NCBI GenBank assembly: GCA_964612925.1
Contig: CAZTFU010000007.1
Span: forward strand, 1 to 64,000
Origin: Phil1 sp964612925
GTDB taxonomy: Bacteria; Bacillota; Clostridia; Christensenellales; CAG-138
Direction: 5' to 3'
DNA: 64,000 bases
Shown: one piece after another, positions 9,459-17,808 of the stretch
How the letters are laid out: each line of letters begins with the position of its first letter
How positions within the stretch are numbered: position 1 is the stretch's first letter
Notes under the pieces: generated by a model
The model's input: only the letters and a program-made list of their open reading frames with translations
The model's database searches: none
What the model was told of the DNA's origin: nothing
Program-made: the position numbers and the translations under genes

Positions 9459-9607
9459 AGTGATCGGTTCTCCTTCCGTATTGACGTTTTATATGTATTA
9501 TGATACATTAAACGGGCAAAAAAGCAAGCAAAAACGGTGCATCGAGGGGCATGGAAACACCCGGCAGCGTGTTTGCGAAAAAAGTTCGATTTTTTTATAA
9601 AAAACAC

Positions 9608-9636
9608 TTGCATTTATAAGGGATATAGGGTAGAAT
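9608..9636 (+). promoter_or_regulatory. Promoter of the S10 ribosomal operon
   Basis: TTGCAT (9608-9613), 17-nt spacer, TAGAAT (9631-9636), giving a predicted start near 9643 and a leader of about 195 nt before rpsJ. Confidence 0.75.
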
Positions 9637-9642
9637 ATGGCT

Positions 9643-9838
9643 GTTGCGCGAAAGGACGCAGTTTTTTCGTGCGGCTAAAACGTGATTATCTCAGCGGGAG
9701 GTTGCCGGTATGCCATCCGGGTAATTTCCGCCGAGGGCCCACGATACGGGCAACGGGCTAACGCCCGGCCGAGGTATTTTAGAAATGAAACACTCGGCTG
9801 CGTGTACGGCCTCGATACTAAAAGGAGGAAGAAATAAT
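9643..9838 (+). promoter_or_regulatory. Structured leader of the S10 operon
   Basis: The leader can fold into several hairpins: CCGG around TATGCCAT near 9705-9720, CGGGC-TAAC-GCCCG at 9754-9767, and GCCGAG (9768-9773) with CTCGGC (9793-9798). The CGAGG part of that last stem can instead pair with CCTCG at 9810-9814, close to the AAAGGAGG ribosome binding site at 9821, so two mutually exclusive folds exist. S10 leaders in other bacteria are targets of autogenous control by L4, which is encoded third in this operon. That this leader binds L4 is inference. Confidence 0.5.
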
Positions 9839-10147
9839 ATGGCAAATCAAAAGATCCGCATAAAGCTCAAGGCCTACGAGTGCAACCTTATTGACCAGAG
9901 CGCGGAAAAGATCGTGGATACGGCAAAGCGCACGGGCGCTCGCGTAAGCGGCCCCATACCCCTGCCGACGGAGAAGGAAATAGTTACCATCCTCCGTTCC
10001 CCACACAAATATAAGGACAGCAGAGAGCAGTTTGAGATGCGCACCCATAAGCGCCTGATCGACATTCTGCAGCCCTCCGCCAAGACGGTGGATGCGCTGA
10101 TGAAGCTCGATCTCCCCGCCGGTGTTGATATCGAAATCAAGCTGTAA
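9839..10147 (+). CDS. rpsJ: 30S ribosomal protein S10
   Basis: A 102-residue small-subunit head protein that in other bacteria also joins NusB in transcription antitermination. The start MANQKIRIKLKAYE and the C-terminus LPAGVDIEIKL are typical. I took the ATG at 9839, 10 nt after AAGGAGG, not the open frame that starts at 9785. First gene of the S10 operon; no fusA or tuf precedes it here, unlike many Firmicutes. Confidence 0.97.
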   Translation: MANQKIRIKLKAYECNLIDQSAEKIVDTAKRTGARVSGPIPLPTEKEIVTILRSPHKYKDSREQFEMRTHKRLIDILQPSAKTVDALMKLDLPAGVDIEIKL

Positions 10148-10166
10148 GCACGGAGGTGGATTTACA

Positions 10167-10793
10167 ATGAAGAAAGCGATTTTGGGCACCAAGGTCGGCA
10201 TGACCCAGATGTTCAGAGAAGACGGAACCATGATCCCCGTCACCGTAGTGCTTGCGGGCCCCTGCCCCGTGGTTCAGATAAAGACCACCGGTAAAGACGG
10301 CTACGAGGCCGTGCAGGTCGCCTTTGGCCCCGTAAGGGAAAAGCTCATCACCAAGCCTGAGCTCGGCCACCTGAAAAAGGCCGGCGTTGCCGCTCACCGC
10401 TATGTGCGCGAACTGAAGCTGGATGATACCGCGACTTACGAAGTCGGACAGGTCATTAAGGCTGACGTGTTCGCCAACGGCGACAGGGTTGACGTTACCG
10501 GCAAGAGCAAGGGCAAGGGCTTCCAGGGCAACATCAAGCGTTGGAATCAGGCCCGCGGCCGCAAGACTCACGGCTCCCACTCCTACCGCGTTGCCGGTTC
10601 AATGGGTGCCTGCACCTATCCCGGCGAAGTATTCAAGACCAAGCGTCTCCCCGGCCACATGGGCTGTGAGCGTATAACGGTTCAGAATCTTGAGATTGCC
10701 CGGGTAGATGCCGAGAGGAATCTGTTGCTCGTCAAGGGCGCAATCCCCGGTGCTAAGGGTTCCCTGGTAATGGTTAGGGAAACCGTTAAGTAA
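10167..10793 (+). CDS. rplC: 50S ribosomal protein L3
   Basis: A 208-residue early-assembly protein near the peptidyl transferase centre. It opens with KKAILGTKVGMTQMF and has the central RGRKTHGSHSYR loop region. The ATG at 10167 follows GGAGGTGG; the open frame from 10122 overlaps rpsJ and lacks a site. Confidence 0.97.
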   Translation: MKKAILGTKVGMTQMFREDGTMIPVTVVLAGPCPVVQIKTTGKDGYEAVQVAFGPVREKLITKPELGHLKKAGVAAHRYVRELKLDDTATYEVGQVIKADVFANGDRVDVTGKSKGKGFQGNIKRWNQARGRKTHGSHSYRVAGSMGACTYPGEVFKTKRLPGHMGCERITVQNLEIARVDAERNLLLVKGAIPGAKGSLVMVRETVK

Positions 10794-10812
10794 GGGAAAG
10801 GAGAAGTAGAAA

Positions 10813-11433
10813 ATGCCTAACGTAGCATTGCACAATATCGCCGGCGAAAACATCGGCGAGCTCAGCCTGAGCGAAAACGTGTTCGGCGCAGAGATTAACC
10901 AGTATGCCGTGCATGAGGTTGTAAAGGCTTATCTGGCCAATCAGCGTCAGGGTACGCAGAGCGCGCTCACCCGTGCGGAAGTACGCGGCGGCGGCATCAA
11001 GATCTACCGCCAGAAGGGCACCGGTCGTGCTCGTCACAGCAGCAACCGCGCACCTATCTTCACCCACGGTGGCGTAGTGTTCGCTCCCAAGCCGCGCGAC
11101 TATCGCCTGAACGTAAACAAGAAGGTAAAGCGTATCGCCCTTAAGAGCGCACTTACCGGCAAGGTAAACGAGAACGAGATAATCGTTTACGACGCGCTTG
11201 ACATCGCAGCCCCCAAGACCAAGGAAATGGTCAAGGTGCTTAACGCCATGAACGTTAAGAAGGCACTCATAGTGCTCAGCGAAAAGGACGAAATCGTGGA
11301 ACGCGCCGCAAGGAACATCCCCGGCGTAAAGACCACTCTGGTAGGCACCCTGAATGTGTATGAGATACTCAAGTATGACACTCTCATCCTCACCAAGGAT
11401 TCCGCCGCAAAAATCGAGGAGGTGTACGCATAA
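10813..11433 (+). CDS. rplD: 50S ribosomal protein L4
   Basis: A 206-residue large-subunit protein lining the exit tunnel. The long loop with GGGIKIYRQKGTGRARH (around residue 60) is the tunnel extension. In several bacteria free L4 represses its own operon through the S10 leader; the structured leader at 9643-9838 makes that possible here. Its stop overlaps the rplW start by 1 nt (TAATG). Confidence 0.97.
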   Translation: MPNVALHNIAGENIGELSLSENVFGAEINQYAVHEVVKAYLANQRQGTQSALTRAEVRGGGIKIYRQKGTGRARHSSNRAPIFTHGGVVFAPKPRDYRLNVNKKVKRIALKSALTGKVNENEIIVYDALDIAAPKTKEMVKVLNAMNVKKALIVLSEKDEIVERAARNIPGVKTTLVGTLNVYEILKYDTLILTKDSAAKIEEVYA

Positions 11434-11729
11434 TGAAGTCTCCCCATGATATAATCATCCGCCCGGTTCTTACCGAAAAGAGCTACGACCACTTCGCGGA
11501 AAAGACTTACACCTTTGTGGTCGATAAGAAGGCAAACAAGACCGAGATACGCCAGGCCGTTGAAGCCGTGTTCGGCGTGAAGGTCGATTCCGTACACACC
11601 GTTAATCACATGGGCAAGATGAAGAGGCAGGGTCTGCATGAAGGCCGCCGTCCTTCCACCAAGAAGGCCTATGTGAAGCTGAAGAAGGATTCCAAGGGTA
11701 TTGAGTTCTTCGACAGCATCGCCCAGTAA
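11433..11729 (+). CDS. rplW: 50S ribosomal protein L23
   Basis: A 98-residue exit-site protein that docks trigger factor and SRP. IIRPVLTEKSYD near the N-terminus is the family signature. The start overlaps the rplD stop by 1 nt and uses the in-gene GAGGTG of rplD as ribosome binding site. Confidence 0.96.
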   Translation: MKSPHDIIIRPVLTEKSYDHFAEKTYTFVVDKKANKTEIRQAVEAVFGVKVDSVHTVNHMGKMKRQGLHEGRRPSTKKAYVKLKKDSKGIEFFDSIAQ

Positions 11730-11740
11730 GGAGGCACACA

Positions 11741-12574
11741 ATGGCTATAAGGAAGATCAAACCCACCACTCCCGGCCAGCGCTTCATGACCGTCTCCGCT
11801 TTTGAGGAGATCACCTGCACCACGCCGGAAAAATCCCTTTTGGAAGACCTTCGCTCCTCCGGCGGCCGCAATAACCATGGCCGCATAACCGTTCGCCATC
11901 GCGGCGGCGGCGCGAGGCGCAAGTACAGGATAATCGATTTCAAGCGCAACAAGGACGGCGTGCCCGCCAAGGTTGCCACCATCGAATACGATCCTAACCG
12001 CAGCGCAAACATTGCCCTGCTCAACTATGCTGACGGTGAAAAGCGTTACATCATCGCTCCGCTCGGCCTGAAGGTTGGCGACACGCTCGTCAGCGGCGAA
12101 GGCGCGGATATCAAGGTCGGCAACGCAATGCAGATCCGTCAGATCCCCGTCGGCACCATGATCCACTGCATAGAGCTCAAGCCCGGTAAGGGCGCGCAGC
12201 TTGCCCGCAGCGCAGGCAACGCCGCTCAGCTCATGGCTAAGGAAGGTGCTTATGCGCAGGTTCGCCTGCCCAGCGGCGAAGTTCGCTTGATTCCCATGAA
12301 CGCCAAGGCCACCATCGGTCAGGTCGGCAACGTGGATCACGAGAACATCAAGCTCGGTAAGGCCGGTCGTACTCGCCACAAGGGCTTCAGACCCACCGTT
12401 CGCGGTTCCGTCATGAACCCCTGCGACCATCCGCACGGCGGCGGCGAGGGCAAGGCGCCTATCGGTCGTCCCGGCCCGGTCACTCCGTGGGGCAAGCCCG
12501 CGCTTGGTTATAAGACCCGCAAGACCAAGAACGTCAACGATAAGTTCATCGTGCGCCGCAGGAACGGCAAGTAA
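11741..12574 (+). CDS. rplB: 50S ribosomal protein L2
   Basis: A 277-residue protein at the subunit interface needed for subunit joining and peptide-bond formation. The conserved region MNPCDHPHGGGEGKAPIGR near residue 225 includes the His essential for peptidyl transferase function. Preceded by AAGGAGG. Confidence 0.97.
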   Translation: MAIRKIKPTTPGQRFMTVSAFEEITCTTPEKSLLEDLRSSGGRNNHGRITVRHRGGGARRKYRIIDFKRNKDGVPAKVATIEYDPNRSANIALLNYADGEKRYIIAPLGLKVGDTLVSGEGADIKVGNAMQIRQIPVGTMIHCIELKPGKGAQLARSAGNAAQLMAKEGAYAQVRLPSGEVRLIPMNAKATIGQVGNVDHENIKLGKAGRTRHKGFRPTVRGSVMNPCDHPHGGGEGKAPIGRPGPVTPWGKPALGYKTRKTKNVNDKFIVRRRNGK

Positions 12575-12593
12575 GAGGCGAAAGGAGTCAACA

Positions 12594-12875
12594 ATGAGCA
12601 GATCAGTTAAGAAGGGGCCTTTTGTTCAGGAACGCTTGCTCGCTCGCATCCACGCGATGAACGAAAGCGGCAAGAAGACCGTTGTGAAAACATGGTCCAG
12701 GGCTTCCACGATATTCCCCGAGATGGTGGGTCACACCATCGCCGTGCATGACGGCAGGAAGCACGTTCCCGTGTATGTGACCGAAGAAATGGTCGGCCAC
12801 AAGCTGGGCGAGTTCGCACCCACCCGCACTTTCAGAGGACACAGGGGGTCCGAAAAGACCTCCGGTCAGAGATAA
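12594..12875 (+). CDS. rpsS: 30S ribosomal protein S19
   Basis: A 93-residue protein of the small-subunit head. It begins SRSVKKGPFVQERLL and ends with GHKLGEFAPTRTFRGHRG, both diagnostic. The ATG at 12594 follows AAAGGAG; the open frame upstream lies inside rplB. Confidence 0.97.
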   Translation: MSRSVKKGPFVQERLLARIHAMNESGKKTVVKTWSRASTIFPEMVGHTIAVHDGRKHVPVYVTEEMVGHKLGEFAPTRTFRGHRGSEKTSGQR

Positions 12876-12887
12876 GGAGGAGCAAAC

Positions 12888-13274
12888 ATGGCAACAAGGT
12901 CAAGAGAAAAGAGTGCTGCGCGCAAGGCCAACGCCGATAAGCGTCCCCACGCGATAGCCAAATACGTCCGCATCTCCTCCCGCAAAGTCAAGGTCGTTAT
13001 AGACCTTATCCGCGGTAAGTCCGTGGCAGAGGCGAAGGCCATTCTGGCTTTCACCCCCAAGGCTGCCAGTGAGCCTGTGCTCAAGGTCCTCAATTCCGCC
13101 GTTGCCAACGCGGAAAACAACATGGACATGAGCGCGGATCAGCTCTACGTAGCTGAGGTGTTCGCAAATCAGGGCCCGACCCTCAAGCGTTTCCGCCCCC
13201 GTGCACAGGGCCGTGCAAGCAGGATTCGCAAGCGCACCAGCCACATAACCGTTATCCTGGACAAGGTAAACTAA
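12888..13274 (+). CDS. rplV: 50S ribosomal protein L22
   Basis: A 128-residue protein with a beta-hairpin reaching into the exit tunnel, seen as RFRPRAQGRASRIRKRTSHI near the C-terminus. The N-terminal tail of about 20 basic residues before HAIAKYVRISSRK is a little longer than in model species. GGAGGAG precedes the start. Confidence 0.96.
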   Translation: MATRSREKSAARKANADKRPHAIAKYVRISSRKVKVVIDLIRGKSVAEAKAILAFTPKAASEPVLKVLNSAVANAENNMDMSADQLYVAEVFANQGPTLKRFRPRAQGRASRIRKRTSHITVILDKVN

Positions 13275-13284
13275 GGAGGAGACA

Positions 13285-13929
13285 ATGGGACAGAAAGTTA
13301 ATCCGAACGGATTCCGCGTAGGCGTCATCAGGGATTGGAACACCCGCTGGTACGCTTCCAAGAAGGAATTCTCCGATTTCCTCATCGAGGATAAGAAGAT
13401 CCGTGATCACATTAAGCAGGTTCACTATGACGCAGGCATCGCCCGCATAGACATTATGCGCGCAGCAGGCAAGGTGACCGTCAGCATTTACACCGGTCGT
13501 CCCGGCATGCTTATTGGCAAGGGCGGCGTAGGCGTGGATGCCATAAAGGCAGATGTCAGCGCGCTGATCGGCAAGCCCGTCAACGTGAACATCATGGAAG
13601 TTAAGAACCCCGATGCAAACGCACAGCTTGTTGCGGAAAACATCGCGGCTCAGCTTGAAAAGCGTATTTCCTTCCGCCGTGCCATGAAGCAGAGCATGAT
13701 GAGGGCCACCAAGGCCGGTGCCAAGGGCATCAAGATCACCTGCGGCGGCCGCCTTGGCGGAGCGGAAATAGCCCGCAGCGAAGGTTATCATGAGGGTTCC
13801 ATTCCCCTTCAGACCATCCGTGCGGACATAGAGTACGGCTTTGCAGAAGCCCGCACCGCATACGGCCGCATCGGCGTCAAGGTGTGGGTCTACAAGGGCG
13901 AAGTGCTCAACCGTGTGAAGAAAGCGTAA
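13285..13929 (+). CDS. rpsC: 30S ribosomal protein S3
   Basis: A 214-residue mRNA-entry-channel protein. GQKVNPNGFRVG at the start, the KH-domain loop GRPGMLIGKGG in the middle and the C-terminal YGRIGVKVWVYKGEV are all present. Confidence 0.97.
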   Translation: MGQKVNPNGFRVGVIRDWNTRWYASKKEFSDFLIEDKKIRDHIKQVHYDAGIARIDIMRAAGKVTVSIYTGRPGMLIGKGGVGVDAIKADVSALIGKPVNVNIMEVKNPDANAQLVAENIAAQLEKRISFRRAMKQSMMRATKAGAKGIKITCGGRLGGAEIARSEGYHEGSIPLQTIRADIEYGFAEARTAYGRIGVKVWVYKGEVLNRVKKA

Positions 13930-13944
13930 GGAGGGCAAATAACC

Positions 13945-14379
13945 ATGTTGATGCCTAAGAGAGTTAAGCGCAGGAGAGTACACCGCGGCCGCATGACCGG
14001 TAAGGCCATGCGCGGTAACACCGTCACTTACGGTGAATGGGGTTTGATGGCAACGGAGCCCGCATGGGTCACCAGCCAGCAGATTGAGGCCGCTCGTGTA
14101 GCGATGACCCGTTACATAAAGCGCGGCGGTAAGGTTTGGATAAAGATATTCCCCGATAAGCCCGTTACCGAGAAGCCGGCAGAAACCCGAATGGGTTCCG
14201 GCAAGGGTTCACCCGAATACTGGGTAGCGGTTGTTAAGCCCGGCAGAGTTATGTTTGAAATCGCCGGCGTAGATGAAGCGATTGCAAAAGAGGCACTCAG
14301 GCTTGCAATGCACAAGCTGCCCCTTAAGTGCAAGGTCGTGAAGAAAGAGGTTGCAGGAGGCGAAAGCAATGAAGGCTAA
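13945..14379 (+). CDS. rplP: 50S ribosomal protein L16
   Basis: A 144-residue protein near the A-site tRNA elbow. It starts MLMPKRVKRRRVHRGRM and carries GSGKGSPEYWVAVVKPGR. Its last 11 nt overlap the rpmC start region. Confidence 0.97.
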   Translation: MLMPKRVKRRRVHRGRMTGKAMRGNTVTYGEWGLMATEPAWVTSQQIEAARVAMTRYIKRGGKVWIKIFPDKPVTEKPAETRMGSGKGSPEYWVAVVKPGRVMFEIAGVDEAIAKEALRLAMHKLPLKCKVVKKEVAGGESNEG

Positions 14380-14569
14380 TGAACTGAGGAAGCTCTCTAC
14401 CGAAGAGCTTGTCGCCAAGGAAAAAGAGCTGAAGGAAGAACTGTTCAATCTGCGCTTCCAGCTTGCCACCGGCCAGCTCAGCAATCCCCAGCGTATAGGC
14501 GAGTGCAAGAAGGACGTGGCAAGGGTCAAGACCCTGCTGTGCGAGCGCGAGCTTAAGGCTGCCGAGTAA
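14369..14569 (+). CDS. rpmC: 50S ribosomal protein L29
   Basis: A 66-residue two-helix protein beside L23 at the exit. ELRKLSTEELVAKEKELKEE and FNLRFQLATGQLSNP are classic L29. The ATG at 14369 is right because AGGAGG at 14355-14360 precedes it; the frame is open to a TTG at 14351 inside that ribosome binding site. It overlaps rplP by 11 nt. Confidence 0.95.
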   Translation: MKANELRKLSTEELVAKEKELKEELFNLRFQLATGQLSNPQRIGECKKDVARVKTLLCERELKAAE

Positions 14570-14589
14570 GGGTGAAAGGAGATAAACCA

Positions 14590-14853
14590 ATGGAACAGAT
14601 AGCAAGAGGTTACCGCAAGACCCGCATCGGCGAAGTGGTGAGCGACAAGATGGATAAGACCATCGTTGTTGCGATAAAGACCAAGGTACGCCATCCCCTT
14701 TACGGCAAGATGGTGAACCGTACCCGCAAGTTTAAGGTACATGATGAGAATAACGAGTGCGGCATAGGCGACACCGTTAAGATCATGGAGACCCGCCCCC
14801 TGAGCAAAGACAAGCGTTGGAGACTGGTCGAGATTATTGAAAAGGCCAAGTAA
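14590..14853 (+). CDS. rpsQ: 30S ribosomal protein S17
   Basis: An 87-residue OB-fold 16S rRNA binder. KTRIGEVVSDKMDKTIVVAI and the C-terminal ETRPLSKDKRWRLVEI are typical. The ATG at 14590 follows AAAGGAG; a GTG at 14572 in frame overlaps that site and is rejected. Confidence 0.96.
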   Translation: MEQIARGYRKTRIGEVVSDKMDKTIVVAIKTKVRHPLYGKMVNRTRKFKVHDENNECGIGDTVKIMETRPLSKDKRWRLVEIIEKAK

Positions 14854-14871
14854 GCCGGAAAGGAGCAAAAA

Positions 14872-15240
14872 ATGATTCAACCGCAGACAAGGCTTAAAGT
14901 AGCAGATAACAGCGGCGCAAAGGAAATCATGTGCATACGCTGCCTTGGCGGCTCCTTCCGCAAGAGCGCAGGCATAGGCGATGTGATCGTTGCTTCCGTA
15001 AAGTCCGCCTCTCCGGGCGGTGCCGTTAAGAAGAAGGATGTTGTTCACGCAGTAGTGGTAAGGACCACTTACCCCACCCAGAGGGCTGACGGCAGCTTCA
15101 TCCGTTTTGACGACAATGCGGCCGTTATCATAAACGACAAGAAGGAGCCTAAGGGAACCCGTATTTTCGGGCCTGTGGCAAGGGAACTGCGTGCTAAGGA
15201 CTACATGAAGATAGTCTCCCTTGCACCCGAAGTGCTTTGA
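14872..15240 (+). CDS. rplN: 50S ribosomal protein L14
   Basis: A 122-residue highly conserved interface protein; MIQPQTRLKVADNSGAKE and GTRIFGPVARELRAKDYMKI are diagnostic. First gene of the classical spc operon, but here it follows rpsQ after 18 nt with no terminator, so S10 and spc are probably read through. Confidence 0.97.
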   Translation: MIQPQTRLKVADNSGAKEIMCIRCLGGSFRKSAGIGDVIVASVKSASPGGAVKKKDVVHAVVVRTTYPTQRADGSFIRFDDNAAVIINDKKEPKGTRIFGPVARELRAKDYMKIVSLAPEVL

Positions 15241-15253
15241 TGGAGGAAATGCA

Positions 15254-15571
15254 ATGAAGAAGCTTAACGTCAAAAAAGACGATACAGTAGTTGTCATCTC
15301 CGGTAAGGATAAGGGCAAGAAGGGCAAAGTCCTTTCCGCTTATCCTGAGGAGGAGCGCATTGTGGTGCAGGGTGCCAACATGGTCACCAGGCATCGCAAG
15401 CCCCGTAAGCAGGGCGAAACCGGCGGCCGTATAGAGCATGAAGGCACCATCAACGCATCCAACGTGATGCTGGTCTGCCCCAAGTGCGGCGTGGCCACCC
15501 GCGTCGGCCATGCTATGGACGGCGACAAGAAGGTCCGCGTTTGCAAAAAGTGCGGCAAGAACATCGACTGA
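15254..15571 (+). CDS. rplX: 50S ribosomal protein L24, zinc-ribbon form
   Basis: A 105-residue assembly initiator. The KOW motif is seen as VVISGKDKGKKGKVL near the N-terminus. The C-terminus carries CPKC and CKKC pairs about 22 residues apart, a zinc-ribbon version found in many Firmicutes. The ATG at 15254 follows TGGAGGA; the longer frame from 15221 is inside rplN. Confidence 0.96.
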   Translation: MKKLNVKKDDTVVVISGKDKGKKGKVLSAYPEEERIVVQGANMVTRHRKPRKQGETGGRIEHEGTINASNVMLVCPKCGVATRVGHAMDGDKKVRVCKKCGKNID

Positions 15572-15588
15572 GGCAGGAGGAATAGAGA

Positions 15589-16209
15589 ATGGCTAAGAAA
15601 GACACCGCCGCTCAGGCACCCGCCAAGAAGAAAAAAAATGCCGTTGAGGCAAAGCCCTTTACCGAGGCACCGCGCCTTAAGGTAAAGTACAATGACGAAA
15701 TCGTCGCCCAGCTCAAGGAAAAGTTCGGCTACGAAAACGTCATGCAGATACCCAAGCTTGAAAAGGTTGTTATCAACATGGGTCTTGGTTCCGAAAAGGA
15801 TAACCCCAAGGGCATGGAAAACGCCGTTGAAGAGCTGAGCATAATCGCCGGCCAGAAGCCCGTTGTGACCAAGGCCAAGAAGAGCGTTGCAAACTTCAAG
15901 GTTCGTGAAGGCATGAACATCGGCGCAAAGGTCACTTTGCGCGGTGACAGGATGTACTACTTTGTTGATAAGCTCATCAACATCGTACTCCCCCGCGTGC
16001 GCGACTTCCGCGGTATCCCCGATACCAGCTTTGACGGCCGCGGCAACTACGCCATGGGCCTTAAGGAACAGCTGATCTTCCCCGAAATCAACTATGATGA
16101 TGTTGATAAGATCAGGGGTATGGATATAGTGTTCGTTACCACGGCAAAGACCGATGAAGAAGCGAAGGAGCTGCTCAAGCTTATGGGCATGCCCTTCATG
16201 CAGGCGTGA
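15589..16209 (+). CDS. rplE: 50S ribosomal protein L5 with N-terminal extension
   Basis: The 5S rRNA-binding protein of the central protuberance. The family core (PRLKVKYNDEIVAQLKEKFGY onward, ending ELLKLMGMPF) is intact and normally makes about 180 residues. Here it is preceded by some 27 extra residues rich in Lys and Ala (KKDTAAQAPAKKKKNAVEAK), giving 206. The start at 15589 has AGGAGG at the right distance and no better internal ATG exists, so the extension is probably translated. Confidence 0.95.
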   Translation: MAKKDTAAQAPAKKKKNAVEAKPFTEAPRLKVKYNDEIVAQLKEKFGYENVMQIPKLEKVVINMGLGSEKDNPKGMENAVEELSIIAGQKPVVTKAKKSVANFKVREGMNIGAKVTLRGDRMYYFVDKLINIVLPRVRDFRGIPDTSFDGRGNYAMGLKEQLIFPEINYDDVDKIRGMDIVFVTTAKTDEEAKELLKLMGMPFMQA

Positions 16210-16225
16210 TTAGGAGGAAGAAACA

Positions 16226-16411
16226 GTGGCAAAGACAAGCATGAAAGTTAAGCAGCAGCGCCCGGCGAAGTATTCCACCCGCGCATATACCCGCTGCCGT
16301 ATCTGCGGCCGTCCGCATTCCGTCCTTCGCAAATACGGCATCTGCCGCGTTTGCTTCAGGGAACTTGCCTATAAGGGCGAGATACCCGGCGTGCGTAAGG
16401 CAAGCTGGTAA
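16226..16411 (+). CDS. rpsN: 30S ribosomal protein S14, zinc-binding type Z
   Basis: The 61-residue short form with a CRIC / CRVC zinc finger in the centre, typical of Gram-positive bacteria. It starts at a GTG (16226) with AGGAGG upstream. Two-domain, zinc-free S14 is absent from this window. Confidence 0.96.
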   Translation: MAKTSMKVKQQRPAKYSTRAYTRCRICGRPHSVLRKYGICRVCFRELAYKGEIPGVRKASW

Positions 16412-16437
16412 GCGTATCGAAAGGAGGAAAAAATACT

Positions 16438-16836
16438 ATGTTGATAACTGATCCCATCGCCGATATGCTGACCCGTATCCGCAATGCCCTTACCGCCAAG
16501 CACGAGGATGTTCTCGTCCCCGCGTCCACGGTAAAGAAGGCCATAGCTGAGATTCTTCTCAACGAAGGCTACATCAAGGGCTATGACATCCGTGAGGAAG
16601 GCGTGGCAAAATACATCCACATCGACCTCAAGTATGGCCCCAACAAGCAGAGGGTCATAACCGGCCTGAAGCGCATCAGCAAGCCCGGTCTGCGCATCTA
16701 TGCACGCAAGGACCAGCTTCCCAAGGTGCTCAACGGTCTGGGCATCGCCATCATATCAACCTCCCGCGGCATAATGACCGACAGGGAAGCCCGCAAGCAG
16801 GGCGTTGGTGGCGAAGTCCTCGCTTACATCTGGTAA
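16438..16836 (+). CDS. rpsH: 30S ribosomal protein S8
   Basis: A 132-residue 16S rRNA binder. It begins with TDPIADMLTRIRNA and ends with the signature STSRGIMTDREARKQGVGGE. In Escherichia coli S8 represses the spc operon; nothing in this leaderless junction shows that here. Confidence 0.97.
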   Translation: MLITDPIADMLTRIRNALTAKHEDVLVPASTVKKAIAEILLNEGYIKGYDIREEGVAKYIHIDLKYGPNKQRVITGLKRISKPGLRIYARKDQLPKVLNGLGIAIISTSRGIMTDREARKQGVGGEVLAYIW

Positions 16837-16866
16837 TAAAACCAATATAAACGGAGGTGTAAAAAC

Positions 16867-17406
16867 ATGTCACGAATCGGAAAACTTCCGATAAGCGTTC
16901 CTGGCGGAGTGACAATCACGGTCGATGACGGCAACACCGTAACCGTGAAGGGCCCCAAGGGCACTCTTTCAGAGAAGATTTCTCCCGATATGGAGATTGA
17001 ACAGGACAATGGCGTGCTTCACGTCAAGCGTCCGAGTGATGACAAGCGTCATCGTGCGCTGCATGGTCTGACCCGCTCCCTGATACACAACATGGTAGTG
17101 GGCGTGACCGAAGGTTTTGCCAAGAATCTGGAGATCGAGGGCGTGGGTTACCGCGCACAGCTCCAGGGCAGCAAGCTCGTACTGAACATGGGTTATTCCC
17201 ATCCGGTAGAGTTTGAAGCTCCTCAGGGCATCACTTTTGAAGTTCCTGCTCCCAACCGTATAACGGTAAAGGGCACGAGCAAGCAGCAGGTCGGCCAAAT
17301 GGCGGCAGACATCCGTGCGGTCCGCGAACCCGAACCTTACAAGGGCAAGGGCATTCGTTATGCCGGCGAGCATGTACGCCGTAAGGAAGGCAAGACCGGT
17401 AAGTAA
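16867..17406 (+). CDS. rplF: 50S ribosomal protein L6
   Basis: A 179-residue two-domain protein near the factor-binding site. SRIGKLPISVPGGV opens it, and PEPYKGKGIRYAGEHVRRKEGKTGK closes it. GGAGGTG precedes the start. Confidence 0.97.
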   Translation: MSRIGKLPISVPGGVTITVDDGNTVTVKGPKGTLSEKISPDMEIEQDNGVLHVKRPSDDKRHRALHGLTRSLIHNMVVGVTEGFAKNLEIEGVGYRAQLQGSKLVLNMGYSHPVEFEAPQGITFEVPAPNRITVKGTSKQQVGQMAADIRAVREPEPYKGKGIRYAGEHVRRKEGKTGK

Positions 17407-17429
17407 GGCGTAGATAAGGAGTAAAGACA

Positions 17430-17798
17430 ATGATATCAAAGATAGATAAAAACTCTGTACGTCAGAAGAGGCATCAGCGTACCCGCAGGCACATCTTGGG
17501 TACCGCAGAGCGCCCCAGGCTTAACGTATATCGCAGCCTGAACCACATTTACGCCCAGGTCATAGATGACGATGCTTCCCACACTTTGGCCGCCGCTTCC
17601 ACGCTGGATGCCGAAGTTGCAGCTCAGCTTGAGGGCAAGTCCAAGAGCGAAGCCGCTGAAATAGTGGGCGAAATGGTCGCAAAGAGGGCCATTGAAAAGG
17701 GTGTGAAGCAGGTCGTATTCGATCGCGGCGGTTATCTGTACACCGGTCGCGTTCAGAAGCTTGCAGACGGCGCTCGCAAGGCCGGGCTGGAATTCTAA
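17430..17798 (+). CDS. rplR: 50S ribosomal protein L18
   Basis: A 122-residue 5S rRNA partner of L5. RPRLNVYRSLNHIYAQVIDD and the ending FDRGGYLYTGRVQKLADGAR are typical. Confidence 0.97.
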   Translation: MISKIDKNSVRQKRHQRTRRHILGTAERPRLNVYRSLNHIYAQVIDDDASHTLAAASTLDAEVAAQLEGKSKSEAAEIVGEMVAKRAIEKGVKQVVFDRGGYLYTGRVQKLADGARKAGLEF

Positions 17799-17808
17799 GG
17801 AGGTCTAA

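Noticed and set aside
9785..9838. An upstream start for rpsJ giving 18 extra residues
   Set aside because: The ATG at 9839 has AAGGAGG at ideal spacing and yields a normal S10; the earlier codons lie in the structured leader.
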